64,000 nucleotides of DNA from Parastagonospora avenae f. sp. tritici 18332-5 (GCA_022559985.1 JAFJTR010000014.1:372001-436000), one strand, 5' to 3'; numbered from the stretch's first letter, positions 1 through 11,042 are shown. Program-made: numbers and translations. The notes: generated by a model from the sequence alone, not told the origin.

Positions 1-492
1 GTGAAGATTCGGGAGGATATGTTGGAGAGGTATAGTGGGGCGGCGAATCCGCTCATTCAGACGGCTATCGAGGATGCGGAGGACTTGTTCCTCTGGCCTG
101 TCTTCACACTTCCAAAGGGCGGGAAATGGTCGACCGATAAAACAATGCTCATTGGTGACTCCGCGCACGCGATGCCGCCGCAGGGCGAATCGACGGGCAT
201 AGTGTTTGAAGATGGAGTTTTGTTTGCGCGGTGTTTGGCGAAGTGGATGGAGACTAGGAGACAAGAAGGTGTACCGGTTAAGGAGGCATTTGAAGCGTAT
301 GAGAAGTTACGACGGGCGAGGATTGACACGGCGTTCGATGAGAGTCAGAGCGTTGTCAAGACGGTGCAGGATACGCCGTGGTGGGGACATGTGATCAAGA
401 TGAACATCGTGCCGTGGTATTTGTGGTGGACGAAAGGCTATAGGGAGCAGCATTTTGTGGAGGATGTGACGAGTTGTGAGTTGGGGTATTGA
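1..492 (+). CDS. FAD-dependent monooxygenase, C-terminal part (5' end outside window)
   Basis: This is the last 163 codons of a class A flavoprotein monooxygenase of the salicylate-hydroxylase-like type. The motif GDSAHAMPPQGESTG near residues 52-66 is the family's second FAD-binding motif, where the Asp contacts the ribityl chain of FAD. It is followed by the helix typical of the family (GVLFARCL) and an R-rich helix around residues 100-108. The N-terminal Rossmann GxGxxG motif must lie upstream of base 1. The open frame begins with GTG at base 1, which is not a real start. Such enzymes use NAD(P)H and O2 to hydroxylate aromatic or polyketide substrates; the substrate cannot be read from this part. 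No biosynthetic neighbour is visible to the right, so the pathway is unknown. Confidence 0.8.
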   Translation: MKIREDMLERYSGAANPLIQTAIEDAEDLFLWPVFTLPKGGKWSTDKTMLIGDSAHAMPPQGESTGIVFEDGVLFARCLAKWMETRRQEGVPVKEAFEAYEKLRRARIDTAFDESQSVVKTVQDTPWWGHVIKMNIVPWYLWWTKGYREQHFVEDVTSCELGY

Positions 493-1449
493 GTGGAGAA
501 CATACTGCAGTTTGTCAACTAAGACGCAACTCGCAGCAACATTCAGTCTATAGTAGCATGGAGCTATACACAGTACCTTGCAGGCGTATTCGAAACCTGG
601 TAATACTGTGCATAGCTCCAAGCTATCATATACTCGACTGCACTTCACTCCTAGATGATAGTCTGCACTAGGACGCTCCACATTTAGACGCATGCGTTAC
701 AAGCAGCAGGCAATCGCTCGGACAACGTCATAGCTTCAGGCATTGAACTACTTCTCTGTAGTATTCTCAGGTTTCTACACAACATCCTAGCAATAGACAC
801 ATTTGTTTCAAAACATCCTTTAAAATTTGAGCGTAACAGCTACAATCCCTCAAACACCCCAACTCCCGCCCATTTCATGGTTTCCTGCACGAAGCCGAGG
901 CACTAGGAACACGACTCCGTAGTCGTGGCAAAAACCCACTTTCATGCACGAGATTCAGTGTGGCGCGACGCGATTGGCCGGCGTGGACGTGTGATGTTGG
1001 AGAAGCCTCGTTTAAAGCAGGCGGCATGGATCAACCCTCAAGCATTGCAGACATCGACGGTAGAAAGATAACTTACTTGATTGGGGTAATGAGGACACGT
1101 AGGTGGCGTGGTAGTATAGAAATGGAAATTGTTTTGGATCGTTGGTGTCGGTGTTTCACGGACTGGGATTACTAGGTGTTGCAGTGATACATGCGCGTTG
1201 TGTGTTAATCCCAGGCGCTTTCTGAGTATAGTTAGGATGAAGATGTATGTTTCCGGTGCTTTTTCTTTAGGCATTTGCACTATGCGGGGTCGCTGTTGAG
1301 TCTAGCTACGCTTATATATGTCAGAATAGCTTTCCTTCGATACAGTTCAAGTTCGGGCACAGTCGAGAAGCCACATAGATCATTTCTACATGTTTGAAGG
1401 TCGTGCGAATATGTACAGTGAAATGAACACTCCTTCTGATCCGCCCACT
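493..1449. other. Intergenic region, FMO 3' side to xylanase 3' side
   Basis: No convincing gene lies in these ~960 bases. The short open frames lack family features. The region lies between the 3' ends of two convergent genes and contains an imperfect hairpin at 560-619 that is listed separately. Confidence 0.6.
560..619. repeat. Imperfect inverted repeat (hairpin)
   Basis: Bases 560-575 (GGAGCTATACACAGTA) and 604-619 (TACTGTGCATAGCTCC) are reverse complements at 15 of 16 positions. They are separated by 28 nt, and the pairing extends weakly inward and outward. The hairpin lies about 70 nt after the monooxygenase stop codon, so it would be in the 3' UTR or be a relic of a small inverted-repeat element. 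Confidence 0.7.
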
Positions 1450-2642
1450 CTATGCCTGAGTGACGTTCTGTCCGTTCAGGACGTTGATGAAAGCAGTGTA
1501 CGCAGGCTTCTTCTGGTAGCTGTCGTTCCAGAGCAGAGCAGATCCCTCGCCGCGAAATGTTCCTGGGACCCAGCTGTACCCGTCCTTGACCCCCTACACA
1601 AACAATTAGCTTCCATTCTTCTCACATGATCGTGGGAATTGAACGTACCCAGATGGTAATACCAACACAACGCGAAACATTGATGCAGCTCTGAGCAACA
1701 CGGGCCCAAGCCGAAGCCGCAACAGTCTCCTTGCCCGAGTTGCTCGGTGTGTTCGAGCGAATGTCGAGCTCAGTGTACGCAACATCAACGCCGAGGTCAG
1801 CATAGTCTTGCAGCGTCTTGGTCAGGACTGCGACGCTGGGGGTAGGAGTGTTCTGTGTTCCGGTTGACTCTGAGGTCAGATGTCCTTGCAGACCAACACC
1901 ATCGATCTTGACGCCCCAGGACTGAACGAGCTTGACGATACGGAGAGCACCCTTGTGCTTGGCATCACCGTACTCGAGGTTGTAGTCGTTGTAGTAGAGC
2001 TTGGCGGCTGGGTCGGCAGCAGCGGCCATGCGGAAGGCGATGGGCATGTATTGTTCTCCGATGACGCGGAGGAAGACGTTGTCACGGTTCGTGCCGTCTT
2101 CATTCAGTGCTTCGCTATTGTTAACGTCTTGCTTTCTTCGTTGAATACTAGCTGGACTCACCTTCATTCACGACATCCCAGTGGGTGCATTTGCCCTTGT
2201 AGCGGCCCATAACCGTCTTGATATGGTTCTCCATAACACTCATCAATGTAGCGTTGTTGTTGATCTGGTTGACCCAGCTTGGCAATTGGGAGTACCAGAC
2301 CAGTGTGTGGCAGCGCATCTGCTTGTTGTTCTGTGTCGCGAAGTTGGCGACCTGGTCAGCGCCATTGAAGCTGAATTGCCCACGGTTAGGCTCAGTCGCG
2401 TCCCACTTCATAGCATTCTCTGGTGTGATCGAGCCAAATTCCGACTTGATGATGTTCGACTCTTGGTTGTCGCTGCGGATCGTCAACGACGTACCAATGT
2501 ACGAGCGGCCCCGCGCAACAATAGCAGCATTGAGTGTCGCAGCCTGACGAGGCTCGAGACCAAATGTAGGAATGGCAGCCGCGCTACTGGCAAGCGCCAG
2601 AGCGGTGGTGAAAGAGGTGAACAGCATTGGAAGCACGATCAA
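1450..2642 (-). CDS. Secreted GH10 endo-1,4-beta-xylanase
   Basis: A glycoside hydrolase family 10 enzyme that cuts the beta-1,4-xylan backbone of plant cell walls outside the cell. There are three exons: 2642-2162, 2109-1649 and 1593-1450, with introns of 52 and 55 nt. Together they encode 361 aa, the usual size for a GH10 domain without a carbohydrate-binding module. A hydrophobic N-terminus with an AAA-like stretch near residues 20-23 is a signal peptide. The join of exons 1 and 2 rebuilds WDVVNEALNEDG, which carries the acid/base Glu. The nucleophile Glu lies in YTELDIRS. Exon 3 restores the C-terminal GH10 block after ITIW with GVKDGYSWVPGTF and a Trp-containing end. A TATA-like sequence lies ~45 nt upstream. 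It is a probable saprotrophic or plant-associated trait with no linked cellulolytic genes. Confidence 0.93.
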
Positions 2643-2685
2643 ACAACAGTCCTGTCTATCCTCAAAGATGCAAGGAAATACAATC

Positions 2686-2693
2686 TATATATA
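2686..2693 (-). promoter_or_regulatory. TATA-like element of the xylanase gene
   Basis: An alternating TATATATA run lies 44-51 nt upstream of the xylanase ATG (2642, minus strand). The short distance suggests a very short 5' UTR. This is inferred from sequence and position only. Confidence 0.5.
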
Positions 2694-3430
2694 CTCCACT
2701 TCCCAGGAATTGTCCCGATCGCATGTTCACAGATCGGGCAACCTACTGAATGCTTTAGTACAATACCCGTCTTGACCTGCTCTCGACGTGTTTAGGATAG
2801 AGTGCTCCGCCCCGTATAGTATCAATGACAGATGATCTACACGACCATGAGGGCTTGGTGTAGGCTAAGACATGGTATACAGAATTTCGGGGAAATTGCA
2901 TGCCAGGGTGAGTCCCGGCATAAAGTCTGGGGGAACGCGGGGGCCACCGGTAATGCGAGTTTATCCTGTTTATCCTACGCGCCGCTGGAGCAAGTGAAGC
3001 GGCGGAAGAGTCACTTGCAGGTACCTGTTGGTCAGGTGGTCTAGGGTGGAGCCGCCAAGGGAGAATACCATAGGTTCTTCGGGGGAAGGCCACGTTGTGT
3101 ACCTGCGATGGGGAAAGAGTGTAGCCTCAGTTGCATAACGGCTTTCAGAACCTTGGAACGCTTCGATCGTTGCGAATTAAAGGCCTGATTCAAATAGCTT
3201 ACCAGAGGTCAGGACGCTAGAATCGAATGGCTTCTTGGTAGCCAAACGCTATAGATCTCGATGCCATCAGGCACAATCACGCGATGTCAATCCGGGGCCG
3301 CTGTAGACCGCAAAACAGTGAGATTCTTGAGGTGTAAGCGATGCACAGAGTGCGCGAACCCAGCCAATAAGTATGTGTAGTGAATATAGCGAAGACTGTG
3401 TTACTATGACAAGATCGTGTTCGGAGTCAA

Positions 3431-3537
3431 AATCATGTCAAGCCCGAAAACGATGTCGAAGTTCGGAAACATGTCAGCCCGAAAACCATTTTCGGCGAAT
3501 AAATCGTGTCAGCCCCCAACACCATTTCGTGACCGAA
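3431..3537. repeat. Degenerate tandem repeat, about three ~36-nt units
   Basis: Three successive units begin near 3431, 3467 and 3503. Each carries an A-rich start, a CATGTC/CGTGTC word, an AGCCC word and then an ACCATTT or ACGATGT word. The spacing is 35-36 nt. The copies differ at many positions, so the array is old. A weaker partial unit may precede it from about 3411. Confidence 0.6.
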
Positions 3538-3611
3538 CACCGTTTTAAACACCGAAATTTTGCGCTGCAATCCACAGTAATATCGAAACCTTCCACATTG
3601 GGTATATTCAG

Positions 3612-3650
3612 CTTCGCACTTCTCCGGCGTTTCGGCGAAGAAGTGCGAAG
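3612..3650. repeat. Perfect 12-bp inverted repeat, 15-nt spacer
   Basis: CTTCGCACTTCT at 3612-3623 is the exact reverse complement of AGAAGTGCGAAG at 3639-3650. It lies about 75 nt after the degenerate tandem repeat and outside any gene. It could be part of a small non-autonomous element or a structural hairpin. Confidence 0.75.
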
Positions 3651-4235
3651 AGACTCCTTTTTGTCCGAGACTATATGTTATCACGATTCTAACAAGACGT
3701 CTTTGGTCGATACTAGCACAGCCTAGTCGCGGTTTTGTTGGTGTTTGTCATATTCGCGTGCAAACTAGGTGTAGTTGCCGTGCTTGCTCAATGAGCGCGC
3801 CTGTGGCGTCGCAAGCCTGCTGAAGTGACACCTGCTAGCACAACAACTCGTACCTGGTGGCAATCTACCGCGACTCGGAGGTAAGTTTTTACATTCGCAT
3901 GCTGGATTAATTTGAAGCCATCAGGTCACATAGCAAAGAAGCATTAGTTTCACGGCACTGTACACTGTATAGCTGTTTATTCATCGCATTGTATGATATG
4001 CTAGATTACATTTCGGATATCTACTGGCCCCTCCTTTGCTGGTCATGACTCCGAGACCTCTCATCTTCAGCCATCCATGAGTATCTATACCACCTCCCGT
4101 CTCCAGTCTCCGCGAAGGCTTCATGTCGGTATGAATAAGTCGGGGATGTGTCCAGCGTAGAGGTTGAGGAGAATCATGATGTATTAGGCTAGAGGAGAGA
4201 GAGCCTATATACGTAGAAGAGAGAGGGTGAAGGAG

Positions 4236-4255
4236 CTAGGCCGAAACAGGCCTAG
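4236..4255. repeat. Short perfect palindrome (7-bp stem)
   Basis: CTAGGCC at 4236-4242 pairs with GGCCTAG at 4249-4255 across a 6-nt loop. It lies ~80 nt beyond the stop codon of the F-box-like gene, so it may form a hairpin in its 3' UTR. A purine-rich GAGAGA tract precedes it. Confidence 0.55.
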
Positions 4256-4334
4256 GTGAAAACAGAACCTGGGTCATCACTCATGCGCCAAGGGATAAGC
4301 CCTATGGCCGACAGGATGTCTTAATATTCGCCAC

Positions 4335-5342
4335 TTAGTTCTCACCCCGTTTGAAGGTGTACGGAACGCGGAGGGTTATAGTATACTGCGTCCTGGGAGC
4401 AACCCAAGAACCACCAGTTCGAGTGAACGTCCATGTGCCTTTCCCACCGATCAACTTCATGCCGACCTCGATAGTAGCTCTATCGAATTCGGCCATGATG
4501 CTTCTATCAGCGGCGAATGGTGTGTCGTAGAGCACCTCGATCTTCAAGTCCTGGAGCTGGGGCAACTCAAGGTTTCCAAGCCACTTGTAGTCGACCCTAG
4601 AAGGTGCTTTTCCCGGGCCGCCCTTGGAGTTCCAGCCCCTTGGTGACATGGTGATGACGTTCACCGTCAAGCTTCGCAAATTGGAGGATGTAGCTACGCT
4701 CGAGCTCAAACGTTGCATAATGTCGCTCTCCCACCCCCAAGTGACTCGGTTAAAGTGTTTGCCGCGATGGTCAATCTCGCCAAATGCGTACATTATCGGG
4801 CCACTGACAAGCTTGATGTTCTGCGCATCGCTGGGGGTGAGTAGAAACGGTCCCACTCGTCGGGTACGTCCACTTGGTACGGGGGCGTTCTTCCAGACGG
4901 AAAACTGTGGTCCTTCCGGGGTCGTAACGTTGTCAAGATTTGATAAGATCCAAGTAGCGCCTCGCTGGAACTGGTCAATAGCTTCTATACACATCTGCTT
5001 GCATGCGAGGAACCAGATAGGCGGTTTTGGTCGAGTCGACAGTGCGCCGATGGGATTGGAGATAGGATCAGTCAACACATACTGGACATTGAATTTAGTC
5101 ATACCACGGTCGGGCCTTCTTCGATCCGATCTTCGTGGGAGTTTGAGCTGGAAGGGTGGCTTGGTGACGAAGATCTGGTGGTATATCTGGTCTCGTAGCT
5201 CAGGCGGCAGGTCGAAAAAGCTCTTGGCTGGTGTGACAGGACCTTGAACCACGAGGCTATCGGCTGTGACAGGCGTCGGTGGCATAGCTGGAACGGCCCT
5301 GTCACGTAGCTGGTAACGAGGTGTTGAAGATTCGGAGGCCAT
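4335..5342 (-). CDS. F-box-like (2EXR-type) hypothetical protein
   Basis: A single-exon gene of 335 aa. The region FFDLPPELRDQIYHQIF near residues 42-58 resembles the short F-box-like/2EXR motif found at the start of a large, expanded group of proteins in Dothideomycetes. It is followed by a basic stretch and by a CKQMCIEAI segment like the 'lac/hRqi..E' helix of these proteins. The remainder holds no recognised domain. Such proteins may serve as substrate adaptors of SCF-type ubiquitin ligases, but for most members this is unproven. The ATG at 5342 is the first in frame. It is flanked by long non-coding stretches, as is usual for this fast-evolving family. Confidence 0.75.
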   Translation of the reverse strand: MASESSTPRYQLRDRAVPAMPPTPVTADSLVVQGPVTPAKSFFDLPPELRDQIYHQIFVTKPPFQLKLPRRSDRRRPDRGMTKFNVQYVLTDPISNPIGALSTRPKPPIWFLACKQMCIEAIDQFQRGATWILSNLDNVTTPEGPQFSVWKNAPVPSGRTRRVGPFLLTPSDAQNIKLVSGPIMYAFGEIDHRGKHFNRVTWGWESDIMQRLSSSVATSSNLRSLTVNVITMSPRGWNSKGGPGKAPSRVDYKWLGNLELPQLQDLKIEVLYDTPFAADRSIMAEFDRATIEVGMKLIGGKGTWTFTRTGGSWVAPRTQYTITLRVPYTFKRGEN

Positions 5343-6137
5343 GTGTGATGTCGAGAGTGGTAGGCTGGGAGCTGTGGGTTGTCGATGGGTGTAGAAGTGT
5401 GATGGTTGAGCGGCTCAAGGGTGGTAGAGGAAAGGCGCTGGTGTAGGCGAAAGTCTTTGGCGTTAAGTAGCTCGAGAACAGAGAGATCATGTCGGCCAGG
5501 GAGAGTCGTAGTAGTTCGGAGTGAGTAACGTGTCTGGTCCAAGCTCTTTTCGCCTGCCTAGGTGCCTGCCATGACGAACAGCTTTCACCCTACAGGCATC
5601 AGGTCGGTGATTCAGGTTCTATCCAATTGTGAATGGATTGTTGTTGTTCTAGAAGTCGTGATATGCTTCGTACCCGTGGAGCGTTTTTACTGGCTTTTTA
5701 GATCTAGGAACGCGTATCTTGAAAACAGTCCAAGCCTATCTTCTACTAGACATTCATATAGCCTCTATCGGAACAGCTGGCTTGTTGGCTCCGAGCAAGC
5801 CAGGTGGTTGGAGTGGACATGCGTTGAGTGCCTTCGTGAAGATCAGGACATGGGTCCGTATTTGTTTGAGTTTGAGCAAAGCACCAGCTTGCCGCGACCT
5901 TTGATGTGTCTCCTTTCATGTGATTCGTCTGCCGTAGTAAGCTGATGGGCCTCAAGTAGGTATCGCGGCGTTGTGCGCCCGTGTACGTCCGCCTGTACAT
6001 ACATAGCCTCGCTGTTCGACAAACCCAAATTCTTTGAAGAAAAGCTCGCCGGATGTATCATGACATTCATTCGGCTTGATACACGTGATAATTGCCCCTG
6101 ATCAGTCAATTTGATACGGCACTATACTTGTTAGACT
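5343..6137. other. Intergenic region
   Basis: About 800 bases with no gene I can support. It is the presumed promoter of the F-box-like gene and the 3' flank of the oxidoreductase. The overlapping short frames at 5562-6109 show no domain or consistent codon pattern. Confidence 0.55.
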
Positions 6138-7369
6138 TTATAGACCAGTTGCGGTAGCCATTTCTGCGTCAGCAACGAAGAGCATCTTTCCTTTGATCGT
6201 ACTCCCGGAGATTAGCATTTCATGTGCCTCCGCAGCCTTGCTCAGTGGGAGTAGCTTAGCCACAACTGGATCAAGCTCCCCAGATCGAACCTTATCCGTG
6301 ATCGCATGAAACTCTGCAACTTTAGGCCTGCGATGGAAGGCGGTGTCAAGCGCCCAGAAGCTGATTCTTGGCCGCTCGATTCGCGCTGCAAAGATATTTT
6401 CAACGCTTTCGAGCATTCTGCTACCGTCGTCTGCGATTTCTCCCATGATCTGTGGGTGGTAACGGAGTCAGCGCTTATTGCCCCATCGACATTTCTTATC
6501 GGAATGGCTCACACCGAACACAACGGCCTTGCCGAAATCCTTCTTTGTGGCAGCGAGGAAGCTTTTCACACTGTCTTCGCTACACACGCCATCGTATGCG
6601 ACGTCCACGCCTTGTCCGTTGGTGAGCTTACCAACTTGATCCACCAGGTCCGGAGCGTTGCGGTCGATAGGCTCAACGCCAAGGGAGCGGACGTAGTCGA
6701 ATGTGTACGGTGAACATGTTCCAATTATTCGTATGCCCATGTTGAAAGCTTTATTGAGCTGAGCCACTACCGTACCAAGCCCGCCACTCGCGGAGCCCAA
6801 TACTATGCTAGACCCCGGAGGTAGGTGAACGCCAATGTGTTTTAGCATGCCCCAGGAGGTCATGTAGTTGAGCGGAAGAGTGCAGATCTTGAGCATGTCG
6901 TCGTCAGGCCTGATGATAATGGCGTCTTCATAGGATAGAACAATATGCGTAGCATGTCCACCATATTTGCACATGGACGTGACACAGTCTCGAATAGTCA
7001 ATCCGCATTCTTTCGAAATCGATTCATGTATGGCTGCGACCTCACCGACTACATCGTAGCCTGGTGTGAAACCGGGCTGAGAGGCTTTAGGCTCGGGATA
7101 GCCACCAGCTCGAATGATGTTGTCCACGCCTGCGATACCGGCGACGATAATGCGAATGAGAACATCACGCTCGGCTGATAGCTCTTGTAGAGGATTGGAA
7201 GCCTCCCACTTAAGAACCGAGGGCGTACCGAAATCTGTGACGACCCAACGCCCTGGGCGGCCATGTGTTAGGCTAGTATTTGTTGTGGAAAGCTTAGTGA
7301 AGACATATTTGAATTGAAGGATTAGGAAGAAGGAGGTGTGATATACGTGTGCAGTAGGAGGTGGTCCAT
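6138..7369 (-). CDS. Zinc-type alcohol dehydrogenase-like (toxD-like, MDR) oxidoreductase
   Basis: A medium-chain dehydrogenase/reductase that would use NAD(P)H. Solid parts are exon 7272-6513 and exon 6449-6138, with a 63-nt intron (GTGAGC..CACAG). Seen motifs are PGYDVVGEV in the GroES-like half and a nucleotide-binding loop with LGSASGGLGTVVAQL. The YDGVCS and GKMLF segments are typical of the enoyl-reductase-like toxD group. No catalytic zinc ligand pattern (GHE) is present, so it is likely zinc-free. The 5' end is uncertain: the frame has no ATG before GRWVV. A first exon at 7369-7347 plus a 74-nt intron gives an in-frame ATG and a 364-aa protein, a normal MDR size. The substrate is unknown; relatives occur in secondary-metabolite clusters, but none is seen here. 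Confidence 0.75.
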
Positions 7370-8619
7370 AGGCTTGAAGACACCTCCTCGAATAGAAGAA
7401 GAACGCATCGCTTGGTGTACAAAACCTGTTGCGTAAGGGAGCGTTTGTGAGATTTCCAAGCAGGACGGAGCTAAGGGCACCAGGCCGCGGCAAGTCCGCC
7501 TTCACTCAACGAGAAAGGTCAAGAGATAGCCTAGATATCTTACAGCACTGAATATATTCAGGCTTCTTTATAACTTCTTAGTAAGCTCCTAAACAATATT
7601 AAATCACTTCGCGCATGTGCAGAGCGGGTACGATCATGCCGCACCCTAGTGAGAATGCCATCCCGTGTGTAAGCCGCGTAGGAGCCCCGCTGTGCACGAT
7701 CGCTGTGCCGCTTCTTACACCGGTCAACAAGGGTAATAGTAAAAGATCAGGGACATATGGATCATCTTACATGTATGGTACCTGCAAGGAAGCTTGCCAC
7801 TCACCACGACTTAAATTGAGAACCTTACTTACCCAAGTGTATGGTAGTAAAGCCCAGCAAAGTACAAAATACCAACCACAAATACTTAAACCACCCAAAG
7901 GGGGTGCCGCCTGAGATTGGTTATATGAGTCTGCTGATGATATGAAGGACAATTCCCAGCGAGGCAAAAGCTTGACCAGACTCCTCTGTTCAACAGCAAC
8001 ACCCCTGGTGTCGTTCAGTGTGATACACGAGCAACGGACTGCAGGCGTTCCACTAGATCGACGCTGTAGTCACAGATAAGCAGAATACAAGGTAGACGCA
8101 GCTAGACTGCCACAACACACTGACAAGTGTAAAGGTTTATGTGAAAAGTTTAGCTGCGAATAATTGTTGAGTCCTGAACGAACCTAGAGGGGCAGTCAGA
8201 GAGTTATTCTATAGCAGGCTGTTCCTTTGCATAATCACCTACAGTTCCCTCCTGGACGCTGGATTTCCGTCGACAGGTTGCTAACTAGCATCCTATCTGG
8301 ATAAAAACGTAACACTTGGACTTCGTATGATCGTAATTGCCTGTACGCATTTCGATGAGCGTGTTGAGGGGATTTCGCTTACCAGGCTCACCGCCAGTGC
8401 GTTGGCAAATCGTGGTGTTCGAGCCTAGTATCGATGGCGACAAGGGATCGCCATGCCGAAGAAAGATGTCATCTATCTAGTGACGGAGAGGTTTGTTGAA
8501 AACGGTGCAGTGAGAATGTCTTACCATACCATGTTCGCTTATCTGTGGGACCTCAATTCAGTTGCATGCAATTTTCTCAATGTAATCGTTGAGCAGGAGG
8601 TGTACCATATGCTATGCTA
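7370..8619. other. Intergenic region
   Basis: About 1.25 kb without a supportable gene. The open frames at 7615-7914 (+) and 8453-8740 (+) have no recognisable domain and no intron-compatible partners. It contains the promoter side of the oxidoreductase and the 3' side of the membrane protein gene. Confidence 0.55.
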
Positions 8620-9919
8620 TCATCTACTTATTTTATCCTCCTCGTCGTGCTGTGGATCTCTCGTACTCGTTACACTTATCTCTTCGGTTTTGTATATCTT
8701 GCTAGGCTCATGCTCTGTCAGCTCCACCTCACTGCCATAGCTATTTGGCGTATGTGCCTTGGAGTATATGGCATGTGAACCCTTCAGCAGAGTGCTGTTG
8801 TGGCCGGTTCTCCGTTTGCCGCTTGTTACGCCAGTGAGATTGCCGTGTGAGAAAGGCGAGTCGGAGTGGCCACTCGAGGTCCAGTTGTGGATCTTGCGGA
8901 GCAATGGTCGAAGGCTGATGAGGGATGGGATCATGATGGAGACGGTGAATTCCGTTGTGGCAAGGATGTCTACAACGGTTAGAAATGCTCTGGCAGTAGT
9001 GATAGGGTCCCAATATTACAGATAGCAATGTTGTTTGCGACCATCAACATGGCAATAAATCGGGCGGCACTGACGGCGATAGTGATAGCGCCTAGCAGAA
9101 AGAGTACCAGGAGACCAACTCGCTCTCGCTTACGTGGAATCTTCAGGTTGCGGATAATCGGTAAGGGCAGAACGAAGACTATCGGGATATCAGACGAAGC
9201 AACAGGAGGCAGACTTGCGTTCATACTTAGCACCTCTGAAATGACGTTCAAAGACCAGTTGAGTTTAACTAGAGTCATCGCAGTGAATACGGTGCATTCA
9301 TCTTCCTGCATCCGCCTGAATCACAAGCATTAGTCGAGTCTTCATGTACGTGTAGTGAATACATACCAGTTAACAGCCGGATTAGGGCCGCACCAAAAGG
9401 TATCCCCGAAGAAGGTTACGATCGTCGACAAAATGACGAAAACAGTCACAGCATGTAACGCCTTCCGAGTTTCTGGCGCTGATATGGGGATGATCATGTA
9501 GTAGAAGGCCAGTATACTGAACTTCGGAAAGTACAGACCAACATCGAAAAGGTAGTTTGTAGCAAACCTGACCTGCGAGGCGTCAGTATGTACACGGACT
9601 GTCTTGACTTCAATGAAGCTGACCTTGAGAATGGAGACTCTCGGGTCCGTGAAGTTGGACATAGCCCCGGCCTTGTATGTGAGGACATCGCAGATGACTA
9701 CTCCCATGCAAGACAACGTAGCGAGAAGTAAGAAGGTGTCGGAGAGGAGCAGGGCCTTCATGTGCATCTGGATGTGCACCATACATCGTGCGCCAAATAG
9801 AACGACCGTTAGAGCAAAGAGCAACCCTTCAGCCACCTGTCAGTGTTAATAGGACCGCCTTTCGGAGTGACTCGGCGCTTTTTTGACGGACGTACAATGA
9901 CACCGTTTGGAGATATCAT
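8620..9919 (-). CDS. Rhodopsin-domain (PTH11/SAT4-like) integral membrane protein
   Basis: A fungal seven-helix membrane protein of the large rhodopsin-domain family that includes PTH11-like receptors. I rebuilt six exons: 9919-9896, 9836-9624, 9572-9367, 9315-9227, 9178-9020 and 8969-8620, with introns of 59, 51, 51, 48 and 50 nt. The lengths sum to 1041 nt (346 aa) with all phases consistent. Family marks appear in order: an LLLSDTFLLLA helix, YFPKFSILAFYYM, a DTFWCGPNPAVNW loop, EDECTVFTAMTLVKLNWSLN, the joined VLIFVLPLPIIRNLKIP helix, and a Thr/Glu helix leading to IMIPSLISLRPLLR. The first exon gives only eight residues. The 9624/9572 intron is in frame, so the unspliced form is also open. 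Ligand and function are unknown; no CFEM domain is present. Confidence 0.82.
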
Positions 9920-10946
9920 CTTGTATTTCTGCGCGAAGTTCTAAAATGAACTCCTAAACCGCTAATTGACCCTTTCTTCGATTTTAAAACATTAATATTT
10001 GTCGTGTCGATGCCGCCGCTGCAAGCTGTGCGACTTGTGCGTAAAGGAGATGGGAATTTCCAGAGTGTTTTTTTTAGGATGAGAATGATCTGAGATTTTG
10101 GGAATCGAGCGACTCGCGGCTTCTGGGTACGTCCCGGACCTGAATCAATCAGTATGGAGCCCTCCTGGGTACCAAGACGCGGAAGTCTTGGGCAAAGCCG
10201 CGAAGCCCAAGGATCACCAAAGCTAGATGCTCCTCTTAGGCTTATTGCGGCTTCGCGAATCTCTGGCTTCCGATTATTGGCGGATCGCTATCGCCTGCTA
10301 GCGCATGATTGCTCCAAAGCTCTCTCGAACAAAGAACGCCTCAAACCTTCTTCAGGACCTAAATGTGAGGACGCGAATAATGTCGCCATCTGAATTGCGA
10401 AAGCCCAACGCCACGCGAAAATTCGTTCAAGGCACCCAGTCGCCTACACAGTAGTTCACCGGGTGCGGCATGGCCGAACCGAGAGCATACGGACGGGGAG
10501 ACGGGTTGAATCGCTCGACAGCTGGAGGGCGAGTCATAATGGTAGGCGAGCCTGTGCACATCCTTGCATGCCTTTCTGGCTGACGAGCTGATTGGATATT
10601 TTGCAACACTAGCCAGGGCTGAATACTTTTCCGAGAACGAGCCCTTATTTTTATAGAGAGTTCTCAGAACTATGGGCATGGGCAATGACTTGGGGCGGCT
10701 TGGGGTGTAGGTATTGAGGCTTGGATCCGGACTCCAGGTCTGAGAAGCGGCTTGGGATTTGTTGGTTGCTTGGCATGCAATGCATTCATCGACAGTGCAA
10801 GTGTGCCGAGTGTGGCGACACATCTTCAGAATCTTATCCCCATCCATGAACGGGTAGACTGCACACACATGTGATTGTATATCGGTGCTACCCAGGTGCA
10901 GCGATCCAGCTCCTAGCCTATAGTCAGCATGTTTCTAATGCACGTT

Positions 10947-10969
10947 ATCAGAAGCCGAAGGCTTCTGAT
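10947..10969. repeat. Perfect hairpin, 10-bp stem and 3-nt loop
   Basis: ATCAGAAGCC (10947-10956) pairs exactly with GGCTTCTGAT (10960-10969) across the loop GAA. It is in the middle of a gene-poor region, so it is not explained by a coding sequence. Confidence 0.75.
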
Positions 10970-11042
10970 TCGCAGTATCTAAATAAAGAGATATGCGTAC
11001 TTCATAAGAGCCACGCACGTCAACTAAAGATCATCATCTAGT

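Larger units (their letters stand above)
2694..4334. other. Long gene-poor region with repeat relics
   Basis: About 1.6 kb without a credible gene. The open frame at 3373-3726 (+) does not start a recognisable protein and runs through tandem repeats, so it is not called. Features seen are degenerate ~36-nt tandem repeats (3431-3537), a perfect 12-bp inverted repeat (3612-3650) and a small palindrome at 4236-4255. The area looks like decayed mobile DNA, but no coding transposase remains. Confidence 0.55.

Noticed and set aside
3373..3726. 117-aa open frame
   Set aside because: It runs through the degenerate tandem repeat and inverted repeat, so the open frame is explained by repeat composition.
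4041..4334. Possible solo LTR of a retrotransposon
   Set aside because: A purine-rich tract, a TATATA word and a small palindrome are suggestive, but I could not define matching ends or a target-site duplication.
7615..7914. 99-aa open frame on the plus strand
   Set aside because: No domain, no splice partners, and no conserved-looking segment.
10359..10868. Cys/His-containing frame, possible zinc protein
   Set aside because: It begins with GTG, has no ATG or matching upstream exon, and the Cys/His spacing fits no family I know.
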